Assembly: GCA_964567745.1 (NCBI GenBank)
Contig: CAZMNY010000027.1
Coordinates: forward strand, 1-64,000
Reading direction: 5' to 3'
From: CAZMNY01 sp964567745
GTDB taxonomy: Bacteria; Planctomycetota; Planctomycetia; Pirellulales; Pirellulaceae
Length of the DNA stretch: 64,000 nt
This document shows positions 28,223 to 36,395 of this stretch, one piece after another. Within the stretch, counting starts at the first letter, position 1, and the number at the start of each line of letters is the position of its first letter. The notes under the pieces were generated by a model, which was not told the origin of the DNA, did not search any database, and saw only the letters and a list, made by a program, of their open reading frames with translations. The translations under genes and the position numbers were made by a program.

Positions 28223-29122
28223 ATGGTTGCATCAGATTCAACGATTGACGACGTAATCCGGACGTATCGACGCGCTACCGATGCGTCGCGTCATCGCGAG
28301 ACGTGCTTGGTGCAGCTCGGTGAGTCGGACGGGGCGGACATCGTTGTTTCGACTGATCTCCATGGTCAGCGATTGAATTACCGTCGAGTTCTCGAGCTAA
28401 CCGATTGGGCCAACCATCCCGATCGACACCTTGTGATGCAGGAGGTCTGTCATGGCGGTCCCCACTATCCGCATGGTGGATGCATGTCGCATCTGTTGCT
28501 TGAGGACATTGCGGCGTTAAAGGCCCAGCGGCCCAACCATTTCCATTTCTTGCTCAGCAACCACGAGCTCGCCGAGCTGATGGACTTTCCAATAACAAAG
28601 TCGAACCGCATGCTGAATCTCCATTTTCGCAACGGCCAACGGGAAATGTACGGCGATGCCTGCGAAGATGTACGTTTGGCGATGACTGGCTTTTTGCGTT
28701 CATGTCCCCTCGCCCTTCAACTCGATAACGGCGTATTCATTTGCCACAGCGCGCCGGCGAGTGTCGATGAAATGGGGTTTGATGCGACCATTTTCGACCG
28801 CCGTCTGCACTCTGGCGATTTGGACACGGGAGGCCCAGCGTTTCGTTTGGTTTGGGGCCGCGACTTTCGTCAGGAGAACGCAGATGCATTCTGCGAATTG
28901 GTCGGTGCCGACATCTTGGTGCATGGCCACGAGCCGTGCCCCGAAGGCGTTTACGCTCCGAACAATCGCCAGGTCATTCTCGACAGCTGCGGCGATCACG
29001 CTCGAATCGCGATCTTGCCGCTGGCCGGACAGCTCACATTGAATGACGTGTTGGATTGTGTGCGACCGCTGTACGAGGCGTCCGATGTGAATGAGAACTC
29101 CTCAGGCAATGAGGCCGGCTGA
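28223..29122 (+). CDS. Calcineurin-like metallophosphoesterase
   Basis: 299 residues from ATG 28223. Metallophosphatase motifs are present in order though the first is divergent: STDLHGQRLNY (GDxHG position), FHFLLSNHELAEL (GNHE), FICHSAP (H) and ILVHGHEP (GHxH). This matches the ApaH/PrpA-like phosphoprotein or dinucleotide phosphatase superfamily acting with two metal ions; in the first motif Gly is replaced by Ser-Thr-Asp context, so metal binding by Asp and His is still possible. No signal peptide; cytoplasmic. It heads a small operon: its TGA abuts the ATG of the next gene, and a terminator lies at 29469-29500. Confidence 0.85.
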   Translation: MVASDSTIDDVIRTYRRATDASRHRETCLVQLGESDGADIVVSTDLHGQRLNYRRVLELTDWANHPDRHLVMQEVCHGGPHYPHGGCMSHLLLEDIAALKAQRPNHFHFLLSNHELAELMDFPITKSNRMLNLHFRNGQREMYGDACEDVRLAMTGFLRSCPLALQLDNGVFICHSAPASVDEMGFDATIFDRRLHSGDLDTGGPAFRLVWGRDFRQENADAFCELVGADILVHGHEPCPEGVYAPNNRQVILDSCGDHARIAILPLAGQLTLNDVLDCVRPLYEASDVNENSSGNEAG

Positions 29123-29317
29123 ATGAGTGGCAAACGGTTCTCGATCATGCAGATGATGCTCGTCATGCTCGTTTTCTGCGTCGTGGCGGCGGCCATCGGG
29201 CAGCTCGTCTCGGGCCGATCGGAAGTCTCCCCGCTCATCTTCATGCTGATGTTGATGTGCTCGCCTGTCCTGCTGATGGTCATCGTCAGCATTGTCAGGG
29301 CGTTCTCCAAACGATAG
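29123..29317 (+). CDS. Small two-span membrane protein
   Basis: 64 residues. ATG 29123 immediately follows the TGA of the phosphoesterase gene (29120-29122), with GAGG upstream. Two hydrophobic segments: MLVMLVFCVVAAAIGQLV and PLIFMLMLMCSPVLLMVI, with a basic C-terminal end RAFSKR. The FSIMQMML opening resembles the FSxRxLL start of many small planctomycete membrane proteins. Function unknown; coupling to the phosphoesterase suggests membrane association of that enzyme or shared regulation (inference). Confidence 0.7.
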   Translation: MSGKRFSIMQMMLVMLVFCVVAAAIGQLVSGRSEVSPLIFMLMLMCSPVLLMVIVSIVRAFSKR

Positions 29318-29466
29318 TGAAACGCGGCACCTGCCAGACTTGCAAGCGAGTCTTGGCCGAGGTTTCTAGGGACGACAGCGGTTGTTCCGACGGTTGCAAT
29401 AATGCTGATCAGTCCGAATTGTTCAACTATTCGGCATTTGACGCCGATGATGAAGGCAGATGCTGA
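29317..29466 (+). CDS. Possible 49-residue zinc-ribbon-like miniprotein
   Basis: GTG 29317 overlaps the TAG of the preceding gene by one base. The frame encodes KRGTCQTCKRVLAEV then SGCSDGCNNAD and an acidic tail ending EGRC, with TGA at 29464-29466 just before the terminator stem at 29469. A CxxC followed by CxxxC is compatible with a small zinc site. No ribosome-binding sequence is evident, so this rests on gene order and the cysteines alone. Confidence 0.4.
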   Translation: MKRGTCQTCKRVLAEVSRDDSGCSDGCNNADQSELFNYSAFDADDEGRC

Positions 29467-29468
29467 TT

Positions 29469-29500
29469 CGCCTGTCTCGAACTCGGCACAGGCGTTTTTT
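29469..29500 (+). terminator. Rho-independent terminator of the phosphoesterase operon
   Basis: CGCCTGT (29469-29475) pairs with ACAGGCG (29488-29494) and is followed by six T (29495-29500). Confidence 0.88.
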
Positions 29501-29574
29501 CGGACCCAGGCCGCCCCGCAGCGGCGTAGCGAAATCGCGGTTGTCGAAACTCGACCGTGGAAGGAAAAAGTGAA

Positions 29575-30003
29575 ATGACACGATTGCTATTCGCCGCGAT
29601 TGCGGTTTGCGCGTTCTCCTCAGTCGGGTGCCACCACCACAACTTGGCCAAGAGCGGGTGTTCTGGGTGCGACAAAGGCTCCAAAGTCGCTGAATGCTCG
29701 AACTGCGGCGGAGTCCAACTGGCCAGCCACGTCAGTTCGGCGGGCGGCTGCAGCAGCTGCGGACACGGCGGCGGCCACGTTGGTCATGGCGATCCCGGCA
29801 CAGGCGGCCACGCCTGGGGCGGACATGGCGTCGGCTTCGCAGGACTCGGCAACCCTCAAGCGGTGCCGCGGATTCCCCACGGTCAGTATCCTGGCGGCGT
29901 CGGCCCGGCCGGCCCCAGCTCAGCCGCCGTCGGCTATCCGTACTACACGACGCGCGGTCCCAGGGATTTCCTGATGGACAAGCCGCCGTCAATCGGCAAC
30001 TAA
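29575..30003 (+). CDS. Cys/His/Gly-rich lipoprotein with conserved planctomycete C-terminal motif
   Basis: 142 residues from ATG 29575, with AAGGA nine bases upstream; the frame also extends to GTG 29557. A lipoprotein signal ends in SVGCHHHN, so the mature protein begins with Cys-His-His-His. CxxC units follow (SGCSGCDKG, ECSNCGG, CSSCGHGGGHVGHG), then a Gly/His-rich region, a Pro/Gly stretch and the ending YPYYTTRGPRDFLMDKPP. I recall that YYTTRGPRDF ending from other planctomycete surface proteins, but its function is unknown. High Cys/His content suggests metal binding (inference). It lies after the terminator at 29500, so it has its own promoter. Confidence 0.75.
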   Translation: MTRLLFAAIAVCAFSSVGCHHHNLAKSGCSGCDKGSKVAECSNCGGVQLASHVSSAGGCSSCGHGGGHVGHGDPGTGGHAWGGHGVGFAGLGNPQAVPRIPHGQYPGGVGPAGPSSAAVGYPYYTTRGPRDFLMDKPPSIGN

Positions 30004-30031
30004 CGCTCTGAGTCAGGCGCGAGCTCGCCAG

Positions 30032-31309
30032 CTAGACTTGCCCGACGACCAGCGTGATATTCTGCCCGCCGAAGCCGAAGCTATTGTTCAATGCGACTTT
30101 GCATTCGGCTTCCCGGGCAACGTTGGGAATGTAATTCAGATCGCATTCCGGATCGGGATTTTCGTAGTTGATCGTCGGCGGCATTACGTTGTCCCGCATT
30201 GCCATCAAGCAAACGATCAACTCGGTCACGCCCGCAGCCGCGATCAAGTGACCCATCATGCTCTTCGTGCTCGAAATCGGAAGTTGCTCCGCTCGCTCTC
30301 CAAACACTTCACGACAAGCTCGCGTTTCCACACGGTCGTTGACCGTCGTGCTCGTACCGTGAGCGTTGACATAGTCGATCGCTTCCGAGCTTAATTGAGC
30401 ATCTTGCAGGGCGCGGTTCATGCAGGCGATCGCGCCTCGACCTTCCGGGTGAATATCGGTGATTCGGTACGCGTCCGCTGTTGCGCCATATCCCAGAATC
30501 TCACCGTAAATGTGCGCGCCCCGTTGTCGAGCGTGTTCGTATTCTTCGAGCACAACCATGGCGGCACCTTCGCCCAGGACAAAGCCGTTTCGCAATCGGT
30601 CGAACGGTCGCGACGCTCGCTTGGGATCGTCGTTGCTGGTCGAGAGCGCGGTGAGCAGATTGAATCCGGTGACGCCCAACGGGTGAATCATGCTGTGGGT
30701 GCCGCCCGAAATCATCGCATCCGCGTCGCCTCGACGGATGATCTCTGTCGCCTCGCCGATCGCCTGGCTGCTGGCCGCACAGGCAGTGAGGCAGTTGGCA
30801 TTGGGCCCCTGCGCGTCAAACATGCTCGCCAAATGCCCAGCTGGCATGTTTGGTTCTTGGTCGAGCTCGATCATGGGGTCGAGAATATCGAGGCCGACCC
30901 GAGTGAATTCGGCCAGGTCTAGCCCGTCGCCTACCGTGGCCGCGGACATCATCTTGGAAAACGAGTCAAAGTCCTGGTTGCCCTCGCCGCTGCCCAGATA
31001 GATTCCAAGTCGAGTCGGCACCAGCTGGCATCCCAAAATCCCTGAGCCGTCGACGGCTTGTCGCGCCGCGGCCGCCGCGAAACGGGTATGCCTCGCTCGA
31101 GGCGCCCAATACTCAAGGTCCTCGCCATCGGTTACCGATTGCCAGTCCTTAATCTCTGCAGCGATCTTGGTCTTGAAGCGGCTGGCGTCGAAGATGGTCG
31201 TGTAGTCGACACCCGACTCGCCCTCTTTCAATCCGCTCCACACCGTTTCCATATCGTGTCCCATCGGGTTGATTGAACCGATCCCGGTGATGACGACTCG
31301 TCTTCTCAT
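30032..31309 (-). CDS. fabF: Beta-ketoacyl-ACP synthase II-type (KAS II)
   Basis: 425 residues. The decarboxylating condensing-enzyme triad is complete: Cys177 in NCLTACAASSQ, His317 in NAHGTSTTVND and His354 in STKSMMGHLIAAAG. The N-terminus VVITGIGSINPMG and the C-terminal NSFGFGGQN are standard. It joins malonyl-ACP with an acyl-ACP. It is the last gene of a minus-strand cluster with FabZ, ACP and a second hotdog protein, so it may serve a dedicated pathway rather than housekeeping synthesis; the housekeeping fabF cannot be told apart without the genome. The symbol reflects family, not proven role. Confidence 0.9.
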   Translation of the reverse strand: MRRRVVITGIGSINPMGHDMETVWSGLKEGESGVDYTTIFDASRFKTKIAAEIKDWQSVTDGEDLEYWAPRARHTRFAAAAARQAVDGSGILGCQLVPTRLGIYLGSGEGNQDFDSFSKMMSAATVGDGLDLAEFTRVGLDILDPMIELDQEPNMPAGHLASMFDAQGPNANCLTACAASSQAIGEATEIIRRGDADAMISGGTHSMIHPLGVTGFNLLTALSTSNDDPKRASRPFDRLRNGFVLGEGAAMVVLEEYEHARQRGAHIYGEILGYGATADAYRITDIHPEGRGAIACMNRALQDAQLSSEAIDYVNAHGTSTTVNDRVETRACREVFGERAEQLPISSTKSMMGHLIAAAGVTELIVCLMAMRDNVMPPTINYENPDPECDLNYIPNVAREAECKVALNNSFGFGGQNITLVVGQV

Positions 31310-31518
31310 GGACTGTGGACCTTTGGTGGTTGCTGCGGTTGACTTCGTTAAATGGCGAGAGCTCGTCCGCCCATTCTACGTCGATTGAGTCTTCAGTTGC
31401 ATGAGGCCGCCGCCAAATCAGTTCGTTTTTTTTTGGGCGGAATCGCTCCGCGTCCCAGCTCAAACGGTGAGTCGCGTTCGCCGCCGGAAACGCTGGCGGA
31501 GGTCGAGGCGCTCGTCAG

Positions 31519-32049
31519 TTATGAATTGCAATATTCGGATTCGGCTTGAAGCAGATGCGGGGGTGCCTTGAGCGGTTGCCCATCCGCGTCGACGCCGACA
31601 TCGTACAGACGAAAACAACGCAGCATGTAGAGAAAATCAGCGTTGTCAAAGAGCTCGCTCGGGAAGCGATCATCCAGGTGGGCAAAGACAAGCTGAACTT
31701 CGGCCTGCAACCGGTCGTCGACGTGACTGGTGGACTGCACGATCGCTCCATCCGATTGCAAGTTCTGAATCGTCGTCTCGTACCGAAGTTGATCGCCCAT
31801 GGTGACTGGAAAGTGAAACGTCGCCTTGCCGATTTTGGCTAAAACGACTCGCTCCAGAAACTGGTTGTGTTCACCCACGAGCAGGCCGCTCGTCTGGGCG
31901 AGCCCTTCGACGATCAGCGACGTCGGGTAGGTCGGCAGCCCGGGCGTATAGTCGTCCAGGTGATATTCGGCTCGCGTGACGTTCTTCGTCGCGACCGCTC
32001 GACTGCCGCTTTCAAATTCGAGGAAGCGGTCGATCCAAAACCAACGCAT
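31519..32049 (-). CDS. FabZ/hotdog-fold acyl-ACP protein lacking the catalytic His
   Basis: 176 residues from ATG 32049; the frame is open further upstream but that part is not conserved in character. MRWFWIDRFLEFESG and KNVTRAE are typical of planctomycete FabZ-like proteins. The active-site stretch that in FabZ reads HFPGxPVMP reads DYTPGLPTYP here, so the catalytic His is Tyr34, while Glu48 in LIVEGLAQTSG is kept. It may bind acyl chains without dehydrating, or have another reaction. The C-terminal extension (HLDDRFPSELFDNADF, LYDVGVDADG) is family-like. Lies 202 bases after acp and 209 bases before fabF on the same strand. Confidence 0.8.
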   Translation of the reverse strand: MRWFWIDRFLEFESGSRAVATKNVTRAEYHLDDYTPGLPTYPTSLIVEGLAQTSGLLVGEHNQFLERVVLAKIGKATFHFPVTMGDQLRYETTIQNLQSDGAIVQSTSHVDDRLQAEVQLVFAHLDDRFPSELFDNADFLYMLRCFRLYDVGVDADGQPLKAPPHLLQAESEYCNS

Positions 32050-32250
32050 CACGGCTGCGGTCTCGTCTGGCAAACGTAATCGGTCGAGTACGACGCTCGG
32101 CCGTTGGAAAGGCAACAGCGGTTGGTCGAGGGCTGCGGCAGGGGCCCGCTGTTGGTGGCAGCGGTCCCAATCGCAAGACGCATGCTGACAGCAGTACAAC
32201 CTCGACGCCTGTCATCCGCTGGCGGACTCAGCGCCAAAGCATAAGCTGGC

Positions 32251-32637
32251 TTAGGTGCCAACTTTCGTTTCGATATAGCGGCAGAGATCGCTGACAGTCA
32301 GCAGATTGCCGAATTCTTGAACGGCCGGATTCTCTTCGAATTTGGTCAGGTCGGCGAACGGCATGCGCATCTTCAGTTCTTCCACGCCGGCGCTGGTGAC
32401 CTTGCCGTTCTCAACGTATTCCGCGTTGGTGAGGATGTCCTCGGGGAACAATTCAGCTCGCGGGATTTCGATTTCGAAAGCCTTTTCCAATCGAAACACG
32501 ATATCCAGGAAATCGATCGATTCGGCGCCGAGATCGCCCACCATAGTCGCATCCGCCGTGACCTCGTCGTCATCCACGCCAAGGGCTTCCACTAGCGCTT
32601 CACGAACCTTCTCAAAGACTTCCTCTTTCGTCGGCAT
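32251..32637 (-). CDS. Acyl carrier protein, extended form
   Basis: 128 residues, against about 78-85 for housekeeping ACP. The phosphopantetheine site is Ser40 in GDLGAESIDFLDIVFRLE. Helix I (EEVFEKVREALVEALGV) is standard; the extra 40 residues follow helix II as a linker (AELFPEDILTNAEYVENGK, AGVEELKMRMPFADL) ending in VSDLCRYIETKV, a displaced helix IV. Extended ACPs usually serve specialised acyl or polyketide chemistry; here the partners are FabZ upstream and a hotdog protein and FabF downstream. Confidence 0.92.
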   Translation of the reverse strand: MPTKEEVFEKVREALVEALGVDDDEVTADATMVGDLGAESIDFLDIVFRLEKAFEIEIPRAELFPEDILTNAEYVENGKVTSAGVEELKMRMPFADLTKFEENPAVQEFGNLLTVSDLCRYIETKVGT

Positions 32638-32779
32638 TGTCGCTTCTCCAAATCGGCAAAATGTATCGGTTGTCGACGCGCCCGCGTCGACGACGGTTGC
32701 TGTTTTCGAGCGTGCTCCGCTCGTATGGTCTCAATTCGCCTTGGTGCAGCGTCGGGGACGGCCGCATCTCCTGGCCGCA

Positions 32780-33271
32780 CTAAATCGCTTCAGCCGGCTC
32801 AGGCTGAATCTCTTCATAAAACTGTCGAAAGTTACGTCGCATACGCACATCCATCGGCGCCATTTGGGGATTGGCGTCCGACAGGTTGAAACGCTCTAGA
32901 ATCAATCGCGCCGTCACGGCCACCGAGCCGTCCACCGTCCCTTCGGTTTTCAGCGTCGTCAGCGGTCCATCTTCTTTCATGATCTTGGCGGTCACGATGA
33001 GCTTTTGCCCCGGTTGCACAAAATCCTTGTATTTCACGTTGCGAGCTTCCTTGAGAACAACCATCGCATGGGCGAAGTCTTCACTCTTGCGAACCAGGAA
33101 TGCGCTGGTTTGAAACATCGCCTCCAGCATCAATACCCCCGGCATGACCGCAAAATGGGGGAAGTGGTCTTTGAGGTAGGTCTCGTCGGCATGCAGTTCT
33201 TTGGCCGCACAAATCGACTCGCCTGGCTGAATCGCAGTAATTCGATCGATTTGACGAAAACGCATCGACAT
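32780..33271 (-). CDS. 3-hydroxyacyl-ACP dehydratase, FabZ family
   Basis: 163 residues from ATG 33271 (or ATG 33265); upstream open frame is not FabZ-like. The hotdog active site is intact: His36 in DHFPHFAVMPG and Glu50 in VLMLEAMFQTS, both required to remove water from 3-hydroxyacyl-ACP. Other features: ARNVKYKDFVQPGQKLIV and the conserved C-terminal strand GSVAVTARLILERF. It is the promoter-proximal gene of the FabZ-ACP-hotdog-FabF cluster and lies divergently from the PTS enzyme I gene. Confidence 0.88.
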   Translation of the reverse strand: MSMRFRQIDRITAIQPGESICAAKELHADETYLKDHFPHFAVMPGVLMLEAMFQTSAFLVRKSEDFAHAMVVLKEARNVKYKDFVQPGQKLIVTAKIMKEDGPLTTLKTEGTVDGSVAVTARLILERFNLSDANPQMAPMDVRMRRNFRQFYEEIQPEPAEAI

Positions 33272-33717
33272 AGTTTGGAAAACGAATCTCAGGAAAACGG
33301 ATGTAACCCAGCCGGACAGGAATCGCGACGGGCCGCTCACAAAGGGTAGGCCGCGTGCATGGAATGAGTTGGGAAGCGATTCCGGACGGGGTCGGGCTAT
33401 CAGCGAAAAAACGTCCGGCGTCCATGGGCCGCCAGATGCAACCAAGCCCCCTAATTAGCGGTCCTCCAATCCTGGAGTCCCCGCGGATGGCACCAAAACT
33501 CAAACCGGCCGAGATCACACAGCCCGATCCATGCAGGCCGATGTTTACGTTTGTTCATGCCGGCCCCATTCATGCAGGCAAGCGAACTAGTATAGTCACC
33601 ACCCCAGATTGCCACAACCGAGGCTTAGGGGTCGTTAGCGAGGCATGCTAAGTCGGATCGGTGAAATGCTTTGCGCTGCCCTTTTGGGTAGCCAGCGGGC
33701 CTGATACATTTCCACCT
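33272..33717. promoter_or_regulatory. Divergent intergenic region between the fabZ cluster and ptsI
   Basis: 446 bases without a supportable gene, expected to hold promoters for both directions. CATGCAGGC occurs twice (about 33531 and 33572), flanking CATGCCGGCC. No consensus promoter elements stand out, so nothing more precise is claimed. Confidence 0.4.
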
Positions 33718-35475
33718 ATGTTCAAAGGCATTGGCGTATCTCCGGGTGTTTCCGTTGGGCGAGCCTACTGCATTCAAGAGATATTCGTAAATCCCGACAC
33801 CAAGCAACTTGCCGACGCGGAAGTTACCGACGAGCTCGCGAGGTACGAGCACGCTCGGGAGAAAACCGCCAAGGATCTGCGCGCCTTGCGAGCCAAGGTC
33901 GAACGCCAAGTCGGCGCCGCCGAAGCTCAGATCTTCGCCGTTCACGAGGCGATTCTCAACGACCCCGCCTTCAAGGACAAAGTCCGCCGCTGGGTGGCCG
34001 ACGAGCGACAGACCGCCGCCTCCGCCATGCATCGGTTGCTCAACGACTACACAACGATCTTCTCCAAGACCAAGGACGAATACCTCAAGGAGCGGCTGAA
34101 TGACGTCCGCGACGTGGCGATTCGTTTGAGTTCCCACCTCTCCGACGTGCTCCAACCCGACTCGGGTGCCATGCAGGGACCCTTGATCGTGATTGCCGAG
34201 GAACTGCTCCCCTCGCACGTCGTCGTACTCGGCGATGTCGAGGTCAAGGGAATTGTGACCCAGGCTGGCAGCCAGACCAGTCACGCCGCCATCATCGCCA
34301 GAAGCCGAGGCATCCCGGCGGTTTCTGGAGTTCGCGGACTGCTCCGACAAGTCAAGAACGGCGACGACATCGTCGTGGACGGTCGCCAAGGGCACGTCAT
34401 CATCAACCCGGACGCCGAGTCGTTGGCGGCCTACCGCAAGCTCGAACGCGAGTTCTTTCATCTCAAGGATCAGCTAGCGGAGAATCGCGATCTCCCGGCC
34501 GTGTCCGCCGATGGCGAGCCGATCGAACTGCTCGCGAATGTCAACAACGCCAGCGACTGCGAGGCGGCGGAAGCGATGGGGGCGACCGGTATCGGCCTCT
34601 ACCGCACCGAGTATCTGTTTCTCGACCACCCGACCGTGCCCGACGAAGACGAACAGATCGAAAACTATCGGGCGATCATCAAGTCGAGCCCCGGCCGTCC
34701 GATCGTGATTCGCACACTGGACATCGGCGGCGACAAGACTGTGCCTTACCTGGGCCGCACGATTCGCGAAGCCAATCCATTTATGGGCTGGCGAAGCATT
34801 CGGCTGTCGTTCGAACTGCCCGAGTTCTTCACCACTCAGCTGCGCGCAATCATGCGGGTTGCCGCCGATGTCGAAAACGGTGCCGTGAAGATGATGTTCC
34901 CGATGATCACCACGCTCGAGGAAATGAATCGAGTGCACCGGATCGTCACCCGAGTGCAACGGCAGCTCAAGAAAGAGAACCATGCGTTCGGTCGTGTTTC
35001 CGTCGGTATGATGCTGGAGGTGCCGGCGGCGGCGATCACCATTGACAACATGCTCCACGTCGTCGATTTTGTCTCGATCGGATCCAACGACCTGGTCCAA
35101 TACCTGATGGCCGCCGATCGCGACAACCCCAAAGTCAGCCACCTCTGCCAGCCTTTGGCACCGCCCGTCTTGAGGATCTTGGCCAGCGTTATTCGAGCCT
35201 GTCGTCGAGCCAAGAAACCGCTTACGTTGTGCGGCGAGATGGCGGGTCAGCCGAGAGCCTTCATCCTGTTGTACGCCATGGGACTGCGCAGCTTCAGTAT
35301 GAGCCCTTCGTTCATACCAACAATCAAGAACCTCGCATCTCACCTTAACAACGCCGACGCGAAACGCATTCTCAGCAAAGCGATGAGTCTGCGAACGACC
35401 GCCAACATCAAGCGGTATCTAGCCGAAGAAGTCGCCCGCATCTCGCCCGACTTGGCGATCCTCGACACCCACTAA
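33718..35475 (+). CDS. ptsI: Phosphoenolpyruvate-protein phosphotransferase (PTS enzyme I)
   Basis: 585 residues from ATG 33718, the usual length. The start MFKGIGVSPGVSVG is the family N-terminus; 19 more codons upstream are open but not conserved. The phosphorylated His is residue 189 in QAGSQTSHAAIIARS. The PEP-binding barrel shows GATGIGLYRTEYLF, TLDIGGDKTVPYL, SIGSNDLVQYLMAADRDN and the Cys of LCGEMAG. It transfers phosphate from PEP to HPr; no HPr or EII gene is adjacent, so it may act in a regulatory PTS or with genes elsewhere. No clear Shine-Dalgarno precedes the ATG. Confidence 0.95.
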   Translation: MFKGIGVSPGVSVGRAYCIQEIFVNPDTKQLADAEVTDELARYEHAREKTAKDLRALRAKVERQVGAAEAQIFAVHEAILNDPAFKDKVRRWVADERQTAASAMHRLLNDYTTIFSKTKDEYLKERLNDVRDVAIRLSSHLSDVLQPDSGAMQGPLIVIAEELLPSHVVVLGDVEVKGIVTQAGSQTSHAAIIARSRGIPAVSGVRGLLRQVKNGDDIVVDGRQGHVIINPDAESLAAYRKLEREFFHLKDQLAENRDLPAVSADGEPIELLANVNNASDCEAAEAMGATGIGLYRTEYLFLDHPTVPDEDEQIENYRAIIKSSPGRPIVIRTLDIGGDKTVPYLGRTIREANPFMGWRSIRLSFELPEFFTTQLRAIMRVAADVENGAVKMMFPMITTLEEMNRVHRIVTRVQRQLKKENHAFGRVSVGMMLEVPAAAITIDNMLHVVDFVSIGSNDLVQYLMAADRDNPKVSHLCQPLAPPVLRILASVIRACRRAKKPLTLCGEMAGQPRAFILLYAMGLRSFSMSPSFIPTIKNLASHLNNADAKRILSKAMSLRTTANIKRYLAEEVARISPDLAILDTH

Positions 35476-35514
35476 GCAAGGGCGCGTTCGGATCGGGGCG
35501 AGCAGATCTGGACG

Positions 35515-36098
35515 CTAGTATTTGCGACTGATCTGCAAGGAGAGTTCGGAGTCGAAGAACCGATTTCGGCTTGAGGTAAGCGGAATGGCCCCGGCGATTC
35601 TCAGATTGCTGTCATTGGCCAATTCAAAGTGCAATCCGGTAACGAGGTTCAACACATTGAGATCGACCGTGCGGCTGCCAAAGGACATTGTCGCGGTGTC
35701 AGGTCCAAAAACGCGGCCGCCAGTGACAACGTCCCGATCTATAGTGTTGTGGTGAAGTGAAGTTTCGCGAGCGCCGCCGTCGCCGTGCAGGCCGAAGCGC
35801 ATTCGTCTCGATAGAGCCAAACTCCGCTCCCCAGGTTGGCGTGCAAAAGTGTTTGCTCGTTGTACCGGCCGTAGGATCCCACCGCGCCGCCCGGCTCCAG
35901 GCCAGTGAAGCTGACACGATTGCCTCCCATTGGTGCATCGAGCTGGAGAAACGCGTGTCGAAACTCAAGCTCATTCGGCGTCTGCATCAGGGCGACGAAT
36001 GGCGTCAGGTGCACGGCCTCGTTTTGAATCTCGTAACGCGTGCGACCGATGATCGCCGTCGCGTCGCTGCCAGTTGGCAGCTCAACGCCGAGTCCTCA
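35515..36098 (-). pseudogene. 3' remnant of an outer-membrane beta-barrel-like gene (truncated and frameshifted)
   Basis: Minus-strand translation from 36095 gives GLGVELPTGSDATAIIG, VHLTPFVALMQTPNELEF and NLGSGVWLYRD, ending at a TAG just after KLHFTTTL (~35740). The continuation DRDVVTGGRVFGPDTATM, FGSRTVDLNVLNLVTGLHF and FFDSELSLQISRKY is in the next frame down to TAG-type stop at 35515. The shift is one base near CTATAGAT. No start codon region is left: a TGA at 36096-36098 precedes GLGVEL and the gene's 5' half is missing. The strand pattern and terminal aromatic residue fit a porin-like barrel (recalled planctomycete family; not verified). Confidence 0.65.
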
Positions 36099-36100
36099 GG

Positions 36101-36388
36101 AGAGCACGGTTTCTGGACTTCTACATTTCCTACGCGGTCACGTTCGAAAACCGAGGCCCGTTCACCACGCTGAGCGATCGCTCGTTCAAGCTCGTGTCGC
36201 TCAACACCAATTGGCAACGAACCGTGCACTACACCGGAAAGATCAAGACCGGATTGCCAGTCGGAGCGGAGTGGGAGTTCGGTCCGCTTCAAACCGACAT
36301 CAACGCCAATGTTCTTTGGTATATCGAACTGGACGGCAAAGACGACAACGGGTGGAACGACTTCATCATCTTGCACGACAGTCGCTAA
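36101..36388 (+). pseudogene. C-terminal fragment of an unidentified gene
   Basis: The frame reads FLDFYISYAVTFENRG, SFKLVSLNTNWQRTVHY, GLPVGAEWEFGPLQTDI and a stop after FIILHDSR, with composition of a beta-rich protein. The first in-frame start (TTG 36074) lies inside the oppositely oriented remnant, and no signal peptide or ribosome-binding site is present. It therefore looks like the tail of a longer gene cut at about 36100, exactly where the minus-strand remnant loses its 5' end. No family recognised. Confidence 0.5.
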
Positions 36389-36395
36389 TCCGAAG

